Below, in pieces: positions 1 to 13,691 of a DNA stretch of 64,000 bases. The notes below the pieces were generated by a model. The model ran no database searches. It had not been told where the DNA came from and worked only from the letters and a program-made list of their open reading frames with translations. The DNA is from Bemisia tabaci. Lineage: Eukaryota; Arthropoda; Insecta; Hemiptera; Aleyrodidae. Position numbers and translations under genes: made by a program. The stretch's first letter is position 1, and each line of letters starts with the position of its first letter. The stretch is taken from positions 1,364,001-1,428,000 of the forward strand of contig NC_092795.1 of NCBI RefSeq assembly GCF_918797505.1. Reading direction: 5' to 3'.

Positions 1-308
1 TGATGCTGAAGGAGACGACTGGCTACTACCAGATTCTGCATTTTTCTCACTATTTTCCACACTAATTCTCGCACTAATTCCCGCACAATTTTCGGTGCTA
101 ACTTTCTTTCCACCTAAAACACTAAAAAAATTGACAGAAATTACTAGACTCGGGCTAAAAAATGTACATGAGAGAAAATTATACGCTCCAACTAGGGATA
201 TAAAATCACTACTTGGTCAAATTGAGTTATTGACATTCGAGAAAGACCTAATACAAGATTATCATGACTCACTCTAGTTTCTGGCATGCAGCGTAGGTCA
301 AATTGCAT

Positions 309-645
309 TGACAAAGTGAAAATTCTCGCTAGATTTTGACTTTTTAGCCAAAAAAAAACACCATGGCCCCTGCGCATGAGCCTAAAGAATCATTCTAAAC
401 CAAATACAAATTGTAAAAGTCAGAGAAATAAAAGCAGGATTCTTTTTTGAAGAAAATCTTGCATTTACACAGTGATCAACCTCTCCATCAAATGCTACAT
501 TTTTTCCAGGAAAAATCCTGTTTTTATTTCTCTCAAGTTTGCGAATTTCTTTAATTGAGACTGATTCTTTAGGCTCATGCGCAGGGGCTAACGTCCTCTT
601 CTTGGCTTAAAAGTCAAAATATGCCGAGATTTTTTACTTGATTGA
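309..645. mobile_element. TIR/foldback MITE
   Basis: Two ends are inverted copies over about 90 bases. The core GCGCATGAGCCTAAAGAATC (left, 372-391) recurs as its reverse complement at about 563-583. The outer part (AAAGTGAAAATTCTCG... against CGAGATTTTTTACTT) also pairs, with small gaps. An inner pair around AGAGAAATAAAAGCAGGATT repeats the palindromic plan. No ORF is present. Superfamily unknown, since no clear target-site duplication was found. Confidence 0.65.
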
Positions 646-1197
646 TGTGATAAATCGTACGCCAGGTCAACCATGCCAAAAATCAAGGCCAAATCATCTT
701 AAGTAATATAAGAAGAAAAATTGGGGAGGGTTTCTAAGATCTGGAGAAAATGCAGAATTCCATTAATTACAAATTACATTGTGGGCATTATGATCACCAT
801 CTACTTTTCTCCTGATACCTTGAATTGATGGAAATGAGGGTATGATCAGGATTTGAAGAAATCGCAGGAGCAGATATAAATCATAAAATCTTGATTGTTT
901 TAAAAGATTTCATCTCCTGACAGATTAATATAAAAAATAATTTAGTGTGGCAAGAGGTTTTTGAGAGCTGAGTTGAAGTCTATTAAAACACATCTGAAAA
1001 ATGAGTCTGAGCTTGTGACTAAAAAAATTTCAATTCAAAAGATTCTTGAACTTAAAAAAAGAAAATTAGGCCATGAGATGGGATGGATTCATGAAGCGAT
1101 TTAAAAAATCTGAATCACATTGATATTAAAATGGAGGAGTTTCCTCTCTCCCAGGTACCGACTCAAGAAAAATACACATAAATGATTGCTGTCTTAC

Positions 1198-4100
1198 CTT
1201 TTCTGTGTTTCACCATGGAGGCTTAATAAATCAGAGTTGAGTTTACTTAATTCAACAGCTATCTGGCTCCCAACAAGGGCATTATTTTTTATCAGGGCAA
1301 TATCTAAAGGAGATAGTCAAGGATATACACTTGCGCATTGAAACGAGTATAAACATGACATGCTCCGTTCAATCAAACTTGGATCTCTCATGCTCATTTC
1401 CAAGTTGGAACATCAATAGCAAATCGCCTTAAAACAAAATGTTTCCTATTTTGACCTTTCCTGAAAGAGTCAAGAATGGACTACAGTGGTGAAATACTTG
1501 GATCAACATCAGCAAGACATTTGTATAAATGGAATATATCAGTACCTAATTAATTAGCAGTAATTAGCAGTATGTGTATTAATTAAACCAAACAAAGGGC
1601 TGATAAACCATTGGAAAAAAAAATCTTTGACTAACAGACGGTTTCACCAACACATAGAAATTACCTGCATCTTTTTATCAAATCTACTTTCACGCATAGA
1701 GATAAGCACAGCTTCAAATAATTTGAAATAGACCCTGAAATCCTCAACTTCCCTTAGGAACTTACAACTATTCAAAATCTTCATCCTAGAAGTTATCAAG
1801 GCTTATGGGACTAAGAAAGTCAACCGAAAAAGTAGCCTTCTTCTCTAATCAAACACCTGTCTGAGCAACCGACCATCTGCTATCCTCTGCACAGGTCCAC
1901 ACTAAACCAGCTTCACGGTTTCGATATCGTTCTTGTTGCTTTGTTAATCAACTACAATAATCAGCCCTTCGGTGGGGCTGCAGGCAAGTTGTATCTGATT
2001 ATACAAATTTTTAGCATACGCCACTACAACTGATTAATTATTCTCGATTCTCTGCTTCAAGTTCATGTTTACCATGAACTAAAACATGAATAAAAAACCC
2101 AGTTCAAGGACAAGAGGAAAAGTTTTAATAAGAAGGATACTAGTCTCTAGAGATTTTCCCTTTGTTGCATCTGCAATAGCTTTCAACAAAAATGGCGTGA
2201 CATCTTTTCCAGCGATACCTTGTTCCTTCATTTCAGATAAAGCCTTCTGGATGACTTTATCCATGTCCTCTTCTGTAAAAACCATCAAAGTAAAACATAG
2301 CATTAATAAAATTCCATTAAAAGTTCAGTTTCAAATTTGAGGTTTTATTTTTTGGGGCATCAATTTTTGTCTAGCTCTCTCGATAATTTTCAAAGATTTC
2401 TGCAACAAGATGAAATCCTTTAGAGGAGTTTATATTTATATTTTTGCTCACATGAGATTTTTAAGTTTAGAGCATTCCCCATCCCATCTCGAGCATTTAC
2501 CATGAACATTTTAAACCAGAGGCCAGCAACAAAGCAGATTTGAGGAAGATAAAATCACTAACTGTTACTATTCCTCAATTTAACTCACATTCCAGTGTAC
2601 GTAGATAAAATCACTAACTGTTGCTATTCCTCAATTTACCCCACATTCCAGTGTACGTAGAAACTGCCTTGACTCCAGACTTTAATACATTGCCCATTGG
2701 TTACAATAAGTATTCAGTATTATTACAATACCGATATGATATTTAAGAGGAATCATATTGCAAAATCTACATGCCTAGTTTGAATTTTGCTTTCACTTAC
2801 TCTTGATCAATTCAGATTGTTCGGGGACCGGATTGGCCAGGAGCAAGCCTGACTTACTGTTCATCATCACAAGAGATTCTACAAGTTTTGCAGCATCAGA
2901 GATGTTTTCAACATGATATTGCGATTTATAGCCGCTGTCCCGGCAGTAGAAGGCAGGAAAATCATTTGTTTCACCAAATGTTGCCACGCAAACTCCTTGT
3001 GTTTCCTGAAAACCAAAGAAATTTTAAATTATAATTCATTGTAATATCATTAATCAGCCTCCAAACCCTTTAATAAACTTACTGGGAAAATGTGTTTCTA
3101 GTCAATGAAGGATAAAACAACTATTCTTCATTCATGAAATTTTGGCATGATTTTCCTGGTCAAATAGAAATACTGTCATCATTTCATGCAAAATTTAAGT
3201 TAATTTCATTATTACAGTGCTCAATGCAGCGTTTTTCATTCACCATTTAACCTCCCCTGAGGACTTCAGACTAACTCAAATAAATTTCTTCCTGCCACCT
3301 CTTTATTTATTTATTTATTTTTTTTTTTTTTATCCAGAACTAATTTTACGACATAAACGGTTCTTGATAATTCTAATGGTTACCAAATACTCCAAAGTCC
3401 GTCCTATATCCAAGATAGATTTGACACCACTGGATATAACTGCAATCGAATGACGTCCTAGCTCAGTTAAGTCTGCGCTGATATCTAGACTTGTTTGGCC
3501 ATCTCTATGCACTCCTCCAATTCCTCCTGAAAAACCAAGAGAAAACACTAATTTTGGATGGATAAAAATACAACTACTAGCAAAAATAAAAGAGGAACTT
3601 TACAAATAGAGAAGAGTGATACAAAATTAAAAGGCTCAGGATTGGCAGCCCAAAAGGCATACTGCAAAAAAAATATTGAAATTCCCAGCAGTTTGATGCA
3701 ATGAAATTGGAGTCTCTTCTACCATGAAATAGGAATATTTTTTCATAATTTGGTCAATCCAATGCCAACTTTAGACAATTATTAAAATAGGTTGCATGTA
3801 TCATAGGGACAGGCAATTTGCACCACTTTTACTCCAATAACTTTCGATTGATTGGACGAGTCCCTTCCGAATGTAGATTGGTAATATACCAACAATGAAA
3901 CTGTAAAAGCACGTCTCTCATTTGCAGTGTTTCAAAATCCTTGCTCCCATTTTATTTATCACAGGAGACGGGACCAACGCTGTGGCTTGAGATTTTTACA
4001 AAATATTCCTCATACAGAGAAGAAAATTGGGGTTATTAGAAAAAGTTGAGTGTTGCAAACAGAGATGTGCTTTTTCTGCCATTTCTTATGTCAATACACA

Positions 4101-7053
4101 ACACTTGGAAGCAGTAGCAACAATGTTAGCACGTAATTAGAATTATTTGTAACCTTCGTTACTTGGAAGAAATGAATGAACAATTAAGGATCCCAGAGGA
4201 TTATTTGCATTGTTTTTAAAGTTGGTCAATACAAGATTGCCCATTGAAAGGACAGTAATGTCGGAGAAGGAGATTGAAAGGATAAATATTGAGAAAAAAG
4301 AACAGGGCGGCTTTGCAAGTTACCTCAAGCAAACTTGAGTATCCAAATTCAGTGAAGTAACTGAGTTCAATTCTTAAAACCAGAGAGGAAGATGTTACAC
4401 ACTAAAAGCCCTTTGGTTTCAGGGTTAATAAAATGATCCTCATTATGATTAATTTTCCTGCCAGAGAAGAATTTCAATCAACAACTTTTTTCGTACTGTA
4501 CTCATTACTATAAAAAAAAAAAAAGATTTTTTCCACAAAATTGTTGATGTAACTGTAAAAAGTAAATGTAAATATAAATTACTTGCAGATGACGACTCAA
4601 AACTTACCAGTGACAAAAATTTTGATGCCAACTTTGGAGCACACGAGTAAAGTTCCAGAGACAGTTGTCCCGCCATTCAGTTTCTGAGAACCAAAATAAA
4701 AATCATAGAAAAAAATCACACTTCTGTTCCAAATATTTTGCTAGGTATAAAGTTGATAAAAATAGATTGCTCAATCCATCAATGAGCTATAAACCTCTTA
4801 AATGATGATTTTTTAGATAGGTACTGATGATTGATGATTTTTTCAGATATTTTAGATAAAATTACGAATAAAAATATGTGAAAAATTGGGAGGAAATTAT
4901 CCACAAGTTTCCCAGAAAATTCGTAGTTTATAAGAGTAAAGTTAGCAATGTCTGAAGACTCATGTGACTTCTCCCTCAGCACAGTAGAGTAGCAAAAATT
5001 TCACCGACTGTTCTCAGCTAGTCAATTCATTTACATATTTTAGCGAATTATTGTGTGTTTTCGAATCATTACTGTAATGGATAACATTGTAAAGTTGTGT
5101 TTGATGTTGCGAAGCCATAATTATTGGTAAGACAGCATCAACAATGTTTTATCGGCATATTGCACAAAGTGTAAATGTTTGGAAAAAAATATGGGATGGC
5201 AGCCACTTACACCATGCTTGAACTACTATAACTTGGTCATTTTTTTCTATCTAACTGACTCAATCGACTGCTTTTAATATCTTCTTTCAACTGAAAGAAA
5301 AATTAGCTCGATAGGTTTCTTAGTTTTTTAATTACAGTGCTAGTTCTTGTTATTTTAGGACATTCGATAGAGGTAGGAGCAGCTTTTGTGTTTTGAAAAT
5401 AAAACAAGGATACCAGTACCTTACTTAACACAAAGGGAAAATCCCGCCTTGAAGACTTGATTACAGGAGTGTCAGGCTTGGCCAAATAATTCAAATCTTC
5501 ATCAGAGAGACCAACTTTGATTGTCCCTCCCAATATCGCTATTGTTGCAGGTATAGCACCCTAAAATAAAGAGAGAATTCAAACCAAGTCTTCATCAATT
5601 GAAGGTCGGAAAATTGAAAAAAAGAGTATAAAAGCAAGATCAAATATTCAATGAGAAGAATACTTTGGACTAATCATAGTTTAGCCTCTGGTGTAGTTGC
5701 GGCACTGACATTTTCATTTCATCGGCTTGAACTGAATCTTTATCTTCCCTTTTTCATATCGATTTGCACTTTCACTCTGGGATCCAACGATGAATTTTGA
5801 GTAATAGACTCCAAAGCCATTCGCAATGCCCAGTTTTGCAGTAGTGATATTCAATGTTCATTTCTGTTATCAATTCTGTTCTGTTAAAAAGGAACAGAGC
5901 ATTTGAATGTTGCCAAATTTCCTCTCAGAAAATATTTATTTTCGAAGAAAGTTATGAATATTTATACTTGAAATTTTTGAACATTTTAGATTAAATTTCG
6001 AACAAAATTCCCAGAAAAATCGGAAGTAAGATATTCACAAATTTTCCCGAAAATGGTTGGAGGGAATTTGGCAGCGTCTGAAGGCTCATACAGCATCTTA
6101 CCTTAGCACGATAGAATTCGAGTGACTGTCCACAGGAAAAGAACCATTGGTACCAAAAAATTCAAAAGTGAAATACTGATACCAATGCAAAAGGAAATTG
6201 ATGGTCAAAGTTCGAAACCAAGTAACTCCATTTGCGACGTTTCAAAGTTTCTGTTCCTGGTTTATTATTTTTTTTAGGAGAAACAAGCCAACTTAAGTAA
6301 TAGCTTGTAATTTGCATGGAATATTCTACTAATAGGGAAGAAAAATCAAGTAAGTTTTCAAGAAATTATGCTGACTAAGTACTTTCCCAAAGAAAAAATA
6401 AAGTAGGTATGACAGGAGTTCTGCTACGTTGCAAATGGAGATACGTGGTTTTGCTTTGACCATCAAAATGTCCGATGACTGTAAAGTGCAAATACTTTAA
6501 GTCCAACGAAACTGGATTCAGAAGTGCAGAAAGTTCTGCGGAGCAAAAATCAGTTGCAATTTCAGTATCAAAATGTTTTAACTCCACATACTTACACTTC
6601 AAAAGTACAAGTTGAGGAAAAAATGTAGACAGTCAGATCTACTCCAGATCCATCCCTTCTTTTTCATGAAAAAAGTAACGAATCAAAGAACTTCCCACAG
6701 AAAAATTTTCAGACAAACTTATGGATTTTCTTATGCCGTGTGTTGGCCATAAATTACGTATGTTCTGCACCTCTGAGTGAAGTTATGATGACCTAAAGTA
6801 CCTAAGTAATTCAATTTTTTCTCCACATAAGTACCTGACTCCGAACAATTTCTTCAACTTCTTTCGCTGTTTTTAAGTTATGAGGATATGGCATGCCATG
6901 GGTTATGATTGTTGACTCAAGGGCTACAATGGGTTTTCCAGAAGCAAGGCCATTTTTAATTTCTGGAAGTACATCCAAGGGTGTGTTAGAGCAGAGAGAT
7001 CTGGATCTATGGTAGAGGTGGCCGGTAAACTGAGATAAAACATACTTCTTCAT
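1198..7053 (-). CDS. Pseudouridine-5'-phosphate glycosidase (PsuG/IndA family), 3' end missing
   Basis: Seven exons on the minus strand: 7053-6835, 5560-5420, 4683-4608, 3526-3384, 3005-2801, 2272-2141, 1303-1198. All have AG/GT borders and compatible phases, giving 340 codons so far. The family cleaves pseudouridine 5'-phosphate to uracil and ribose 5-phosphate. Visible family blocks in order are [15 protein letters not shown] (exon 1), [70 protein letters not shown] and [18 protein letters not shown]. These follow the order of bacterial PsuG from near its start to its end. The start is the ATG at 7053; an upstream in-frame ATG at 7242 adds a Ser-rich stretch and is less likely, although a targeting peptide cannot be excluded. 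Exon 7 ends in a good donor (AAAAG|GTAAGA, phase 2), so the message continues left, perhaps into a fused PfkB pseudouridine kinase as in some eukaryotic bifunctional enzymes. No kinase exon is visible in 1-1190. Confidence 0.88.
2547..2660. repeat. Two-copy tandem duplication, 56-bp unit
   Basis: The unit beginning AGATAAAATCACTAACTGTT occurs at 2547 and again at 2603, each copy ending in CCAGTGTACGTAG. The copies differ at only a few bases, so the duplication is recent. It lies in an intron of the pseudouridine glycosidase gene. Confidence 0.85.
3901..4080. mobile_element. MITE family A, copy 1
   Basis: A short element in a glycosidase intron. Its ends are inverted copies: AAAAGCACGTCTCTCATTTG on the left against the complement of GCAAACAGAGATGTGCTTTT on the right. 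The TIR matches those at 6200, 10577 and 15784 (consensus about AAAACCACGTATCTCCATTTGC). Noncoding, about 180 bp. Confidence 0.6.
4930..4992. repeat. MITE family C, partial copy
   Basis: The stretch with GTCTGAAGACTCATGTGACT resembles the ends of the better copies at 5873-6118 and 13692-13944, which carry a GTCTGAAGGCTCAT-like terminus. Only one end is convincing here. Confidence 0.4.
5873..6118. mobile_element. MITE family C, copy
   Basis: About 245 bp in glycosidase intron 1. The left end (GCATTTGAATGTTGCCAAAT) is an imperfect inverted copy of the right end (ATTTGGCAGCGTCTGAAGGC). The interior is AT-rich with repeated AAATTT/AAATTTCG motifs. The same plan is seen at 13692-13944. Confidence 0.5.
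6200..6464. mobile_element. MITE family A, copy 2
   Basis: The terminal inverted repeats begin GATGGTCAAAG at both ends and continue through an ACCACGTATCTCCATTTGCAACG-like stretch (about 37 bp, several mismatches). The element is 265 bp, noncoding, and lies in glycosidase intron 1. It is the clearest intronic member of the family. Confidence 0.75.
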
Positions 7054-9052
7054 GGTGGAAGATCTGAAAAAGAGAAAGATAAGAATGCTAAAAGATCGAT
7101 GAAGTAAAGAGTTCAGTGATTGCACAGGAGATCTAGACCACTTGAAGTAAGCTTTCTCAGTTATTGAAGGTCGAACGAAGTCGGAGCATCTTTGGGACGA
7201 GTTGGGAATCGAGCTCAAGAAATCCAAACTGCATTGTCCCATAGCCCTCCTAGCTTCCTTTGGAGGGTAAAAAAAGAGTCCTGATCTTAAAAGTAAAGGT
7301 ATCCAACGACATTTTATATTACTTTAACAATATCAGAAAGTATAAATTATTTTAAACTGTCTGACACCAATAGGTCTATTCCTCTCTAATTCTGGATAAA
7401 ATGTATTGGGGGACAGAGCTCCAGGTTGTAAATTCGCGCAGAGGTTAGCAATAAGACACATCCCAGGGTAATTTGCCGCAAATAATCCGATTTTAATCAT
7501 AAAATTAATATTCTCAGAGACTAATAACCTGCGCACTCATAATTTCCCCAAATCTCCTAATCGATTTGGCAGCGTAGCTGGTATTTTGAGGAAGGAGGCT
7601 CTGTCCCCTATCTGAAAAATCAGACAGGGCATAGCAGATTTTGAACTATTTGCTATCAACTAATTTAAAAGTTCACCACAATTTCTGATTTTGTTAGAAT
7701 GGTATCAATACATTTTGCTTAGAACCTCACTTAATCAGCAGCCCCCCCCCCCCCCTTCTCTAAAGAATGAATGATGTTCAGCAGGAAGGAGGGGAAAGCG
7801 GTTTGAAACCAAATCAACCCTTTAGTATGTGTCCACGTCATTCATCAAAAGCTTTCTTGTGTGACTTGTTACGTGAGAAGTTTATTGTTGGAGAGGATGC
7901 ACAGCGCTTTCCCTCATTTGATATTATTCAATGGCTGATGTTATTGAGGACTGTGCTGGAGTTGACTCCGATTCGCTCAACTAAGTATACGATTTTTTTA
8001 CTTGCTTTATGATGCATATCTAATATGAACTGCTTTGTGAGAAACTAACAAAAATAGATTGCTAACTAAAATAATTGCAGATTAGGTGGGCGCTGAAAAC
8101 AGTGATGACTTGCTTAAGTATTTGGCAAAAAGTAATTCCGCTTATTAATTGAAGGGTTCCTTAATTGAAACTTTCCCAGGAACTGATCATTGACAGCACA
8201 GATCATTGATGTTATATTGCACTAAACAACGATTGAACAATTTCAAGTACTTTATGAAAACAAATATTCATTTTAAAGTAGATGTACAGAATTTCTGCTG
8301 ATATCAACTGGATTGCATCATCATAATAGATAAGTAATACGGTCGAACCTGTAAGCCAAAGGAATCCAAATTCAGATGAGATTATAATTTATTGCTGACA
8401 AATGACAAGGGCAGTGTAAACGACGAAGATTATTCACAAATACCAACAAAACCTTTGATCAAAACACCGAGTAAATAGATAAACGATATAAATTCCACGA
8501 ACCGCGACACGAACATTAAATAACCTCAAAAGTTTCGAATATGTCAACATTTTTCCCGCCTAAACTGGCGAGATCAGTCTCATTTTCAGTGCGCGGGAAT
8601 TTTGAATGCATGCTCCAATGAAATGAGAGCGTATCTTACTAATAATACTGTTGAGGATCGATAATTTTCAGAGAAAAGATTGTTTGCATAATGCATGGCT
8701 TTGAGAAGTTTTTGAAGCTTTTTGGCTTTTGAAAAATTTAACGAGAGACTTTTGGAGATGGTGTGCACTTATATGCATCAGCCATGAAACTCGTTTCAAA
8801 CTTCACCATACATTGCAAAATGAATTTTGACTCAAGTGTTTGCTCGGAGCCCCTACACATAATTCTCACGGTGATCTCTGTTAGTTAGTACCCTTTCAGA
8901 GATTCAACATTTTGCGATTCGAGATAGGAGGAACGTGAGCTTGCAGATTTGGGACAATACATAATACCTATCAAACATTAAAGTGGCTACGTGATAACGG
9001 CTGGGGTCAGGTCGCTACTCAATTTTTTACTTGTTTTTTTGTGTTTTTGCAG

Positions 9053-9086
9053 CTGAAAATGAGCTGGTAACAGCTCGAAACGTCCT
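9053..9086 (+). ncRNA. Hammerhead-like motif in a retroelement tail
   Basis: The sequence has CTGA, three A residues, TGAG, a perfect hairpin GAGCTG-GTAA-CAGCTC, then GAAACGTC. A hammerhead core is CUGAUGA - stem II - GAAA. The stem II arm, GNRA-type loop and GAAAC are present, but three extra A residues split CUGA from UGA, so activity is doubtful. Similar hairpins occur in the terminal regions of Penelope-like and other retroelements. The downstream text (9087-9160) looks like the rest of a repeat end. Confidence 0.35.
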
Positions 9087-10576
9087 GCCTTTTAATGTTT
9101 TTTAATGTTTTTAGCCTTGTTTACCCAGTTTTTAATTCTCTCCTTCTTCATTCAAACATTAAAGATACCTACTTTTAAAAAAAAAGAAAAAAATATTGCT
9201 GCATCAAAACTTGCGTAATTTTTGAAGCAGAATCTTGAGACTTTAAAAACAGGGTCAATATTATTTTATTATAGAAGAAATAATACCGAAAACAAACGAT
9301 ATCGCCTATGTGAACATCATGAAATCGAAATGAGCTAGTGCCCACCCCGGCACGGAACGCCGTTAGTGAAGACTACAGGGTGAAAATAAAATACTTAGGA
9401 AAATCCAAAAACTTATGAGAAAGAACCATGCTAAATGAACTCGGGAGGGGTAAGAGGGAACTAGTTTAAGATTTTTTTTTCTTCCTATTCTTCTTTTTAG
9501 TGAGGCTCACAGCTCTTAAGCTTCTGATGGTGGTATCTGATGTCCGAGTAAAACCGTTTTGTTTAGAAATAAAACAAAATTTCTCATTCTGAGGTGAAAA
9601 GGGCTCAAACTTGGACAAAAAAAAACCATTATTGGGCCTTCCCATATTATTTGAAGGAGGAGGGGGCGTTGGAATTTTTCAGGGCCAGTAGCTCCTGAGA
9701 CATTTTTCCGGGGTATTTAGTACCATCAACTAAAAATTTTCTCAGAAAAAAGTACTGAGAAGAGGAAAGAATCGAAGTATTTCATTGGAAATACCAATTT
9801 TAGCCCATTTCAAGGGAAACGGGTGAGGATCCGATTTCGCGGTTTTCTTATATCGGTTCAGTTTATCTTGTACCAACAAATTATATGAATATCCAAGGGT
9901 TATGTGTCGAAAAATGTAAATTTTTCAGGGCAAAATATGAAAAATCAGTATCTGAAAGTCAGTGAGAACCAAAACACACCAACTCGAAAATTTTTAAACG
10001 ATTAATTCTCTGTCATCAAACATGGTGTATCAATTTCAACTTGGGGCTTTACAATGTCTCAAGGTACCTACTTGGTCTTTGGCACCAAAAAGGTTTTTCT
10101 TAAACTAACTTCTTCGCCCGCTGTGCAGTTTGAGGTGTTTCCTGAACAATGATTTTGATCCATTTTTGAACTCACTGATTCAATTGAAAATTAATGTACC
10201 TATTCAGATGCAAAAAATATCTGAAGACGAATAGGCTTGAATTTCTTTAGGAGCAAGAGCAAAGAGGAAAATGATACAAAAAAAGTAAAAATATAAATAT
10301 GTATATATTCACAATCAATGGCACAATGATATGATACATCAAACAGAGAAGATAAATACAAATAAACAACTTTTAGAATAATTTTTAGTGTATTTTCCAA
10401 AGGAAATACAATATTTTAATATCATGCTGCAGGGCAACAAATAAAATGCACGAAAAAAGGAGATCAGTTTCTTCCATTCTCATCAGAAACACAGTTAATG
10501 CTTTTGGAGGATTAATTGTTTTGTCTATTCGGAAAGGAAAGGGAAAAATAAAGTTTACATGTAGGAAAGTAGTAAC

Positions 10577-10836
10577 ATATCGACGGTGAAACTACCAAAC
10601 CACGTATCTCGGTTTGCGACGTCGCAGATTTCCTGTCATACGTTATTTTTTAAATGAAAAACTATTTAACGTCCAGTCTTGAAAATTTCTGTGATTTTTC
10701 CTCTTCGCGCGGAGAAAATTCTGTGAAAATTTCAAGGAATGATATTGATTTGGTCTACTTCCAAAAAATAAAATGTGAGCGTAGATTTTTAAACACCGCA
10801 AACGAGATTCGTGGTTTGGTAGTTTCACCGTCGATA
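10577..10836. mobile_element. MITE family A, copy 3
   Basis: This is the best-preserved copy, 260 bp. Both ends read ATATCGACGGTGAAACTACC inward and continue through AAACCACG and an ATCTCG.TTTGCG block. The end sequence TATCG...CGATA suggests a TA target. A matching open frame covers much of it on each strand, but this is palindrome-driven and not coding. Confidence 0.8.
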
Positions 10837-13691
10837 TACTATTTGATTTTGTGAGACCTGTTTCAAAATTAAATTTGTAGGCACTTAGGCATAAATTTTT
10901 ATGATGAAAACCTATTTTCCGGAAAATGAAAAATCTTGAAAGGATTTTGATTTCAAAAAACACTTTCTACACCTTAGAAAAGCAATTAAAATAACAGATT
11001 TGCAGAAGTCGAAAACAGATAATTAGAGTAATTGATTCTGGTAGAATTAATTTCCAAAATTCTAAAACTCTTCTTTCTTCTCTCTATTTCACTTGTTGAA
11101 TTCCACAACATACATGATGGTCTCCAAGGTATTTTTAATATTACTATCAAAACTTGAGTCACATTTTCATAATGGCTAGGAAAAAAGAATGAAGTAAAAA
11201 ATCAGAGAAGTACACGTAATTTAAAGAAAGATTTGCTTTAGAGTCAATTATGTTCCAAAAATGCTAAAAGGAATGAAAATGGTCAACTTAATTCACAAGA
11301 AAACCTTACTACCTAAATATTTCTCTCGTAAGATAAGAATAAGAAATTCTTGAGTCTATAGGCTGCATGATCGCAGCTGTAATGTGAATGTTTTGATTGA
11401 TGCAAGCTTTCAAATTCGTTTTCAGTCACTTTAAAATCAAATTAACAGTTTTTTCTCTAAGGAGTTCAAATTATCAGCTAGGCCAAAGTCTCAAAAATTT
11501 ACAACTTACACTTGACAGTATCAGATGAGTTGCCGGTAGCAACTATTTTGAAATATTTTCTTGGAAATCATCTTTCATTCCAATAATTTAAGCGTACAAG
11601 TAAAAACTTACATTTACAGCTGTACAACAAGCGCACAAGCTACACTGAAATAAATAAAACATAAAATTAAAAGAAAAAACTAGAGAAGTACTTTGTGTAC
11701 TTAACAGACAAATTAAATTTACAAGAACGATGGAGGAAAAGCTCTCTCTCCAAGAAAGGGTAACTGAATCGCTTGTACGAGGTATATACATGTAAATATG
11801 GAGCCATATCTGCATAAACAGTGGATATCAGCATTTGTCGTTTTTAGGGCTAACACTGTTGTAGAATTTGCAGCCTTCAAGAGTGTTGGTAGCAAGTTTC
11901 AGACTTATAGCATGATTTTCCATTGAGATACATATGAGAAGCCATGTTAAATATAAGAACAGCAGAAGTCTACATTTAATGCTTTTCCAAACAATTTGCT
12001 CAAGTTCACTGATCTTGAGGATAGTGTACATATAATGAGCACATTGCACTGATCATGAAAGTGAGTAAGACCTGCTACAAGTGTCATGGGACATGGCATC
12101 TTTTTCAATATTTTTCCCTATTTTAAAAGACTAATAAGATATATCTTGTTTCTTCTTTTCTATTTAGAAAGTTACCAAACATGTAATTTTTTGACAAATC
12201 ATTTAAAAACTCGATAGTGAATAATTTCAATCGCTGTAGGTACCTCTTTTGCAGTAACTTAGTAGTTTATTTTATATCTAAGAAAAGCCTCACAGTAAAG
12301 ACACCGGATGTGGTTTTTTCTTAAAATCTCTGTACATCTTAATTAACATTAATCTCAAATTTAAAGTTTTAGGGCTCATAGAACCCTGTTTGCTTTACGG
12401 ACATCAGAATGCTCAGCTTTGAAAACTTCAAACGTGATTTTCTCAAAACTTAGAAACGCAACATCTGCTGTGTATACATATATGGCTTAACACGCCAAAA
12501 TTAATGAAGGAAGTTTCAAAAAGAAGGGCTTACAATAGTCAGATTGTGCTTGTTTCTCTGAGGAGTCACAGGCGAGCAGCATCTTTCAAACAATTGCTAC
12601 CACTTATCTGCCGTTCAAGATAAAGCAGATCCAAAAAATTGACTTGCTCATGTTTTGTGGGCCTTTCTTCCAGAGACTTCCTCAAATTTATGAATTGACA
12701 TGCACGGACGATCTTCCCAAAAAAATTAAGGGATTGGAAGCAACGATTCCTCCACATTAGGACTCCTTTTCGCCAAAATTTGACACATTATACCTACCTT
12801 TCCAAACAATCTGTTGAGAACAACTGGCATATTACATCATTTCTACCCCGCAAAGAATTAAACATCCCAGAATGGTATGCTTGACAATACTTGTTCAACT
12901 TTCTGCTGGGTGTGCTTACCCCCTTAATAGGACATAAGTTTAAAATTGCTACTTATGATTTGATCAATTATTGACTGTAATCTCCTAAAGTAACACGATT
13001 TAAGTAAAAATTCTATAAAAAAAGAAAATTCCATACAACCTGGAAACTAACACTTTATTCCTTACTCAATAAAAAATTGTTCACTCTCCAAAGCTGCATG
13101 ATAATATTACAAAATCTGACAGCTTCCACTATTCATAACTAAATTAAAATATTTTAGTGGTATACAGGTATAATTCTTATGCATCCACATTACAACACTT
13201 GAATGATGATTGTAATTGAACAGAGGATCACAATAAAGTCATCATTGGTACATATATTAGAAGAGTTTAAAAAGGATTCGGATACTCAATTTGAACAGAA
13301 CTGCCATTCTGCTGGCATAGAACTCGTCTTCTGAGACGTCAGAGGTGGTCAATATTTCCTCAACCTGTCGCTAGAGGGGCACATGAAGAGGTACACCTCT
13401 CAGATTAAATGAGTGCAACCCTCAGCTTCAAACAGCAACCCAAAAACTTCGTGCAAGAAAATGGCAGCCTTGATTCACATTGATAAGGATGGGGGGAGGG
13501 GATTGAATTCTATTTGATTCAACTTTGTACAAACCTCTTCAGAATATAGTTACTCATTTGAAGAATTATCAACAATAATAGACTGACAATAAGTGTTAAA
13601 AAGTTGATTTCAAGTTATTCATATTTTTACTGCTGAAAACTGCAGCGAACACACCACTAATGCTATCTTTCGGAAGTTGTGCACACTATTC

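Noticed and set aside
1198..7053. Bacterial contamination or a very recent gene transfer for the PsuG gene
   Set aside because: Six spliceosomal introns and local base composition fit a resident nuclear gene.
10654..10854. 66-aa plus-strand ORF and 106-aa minus-strand ORF as genes
   Set aside because: The first lies within a family A MITE and the second overlaps it; neither shows a domain.
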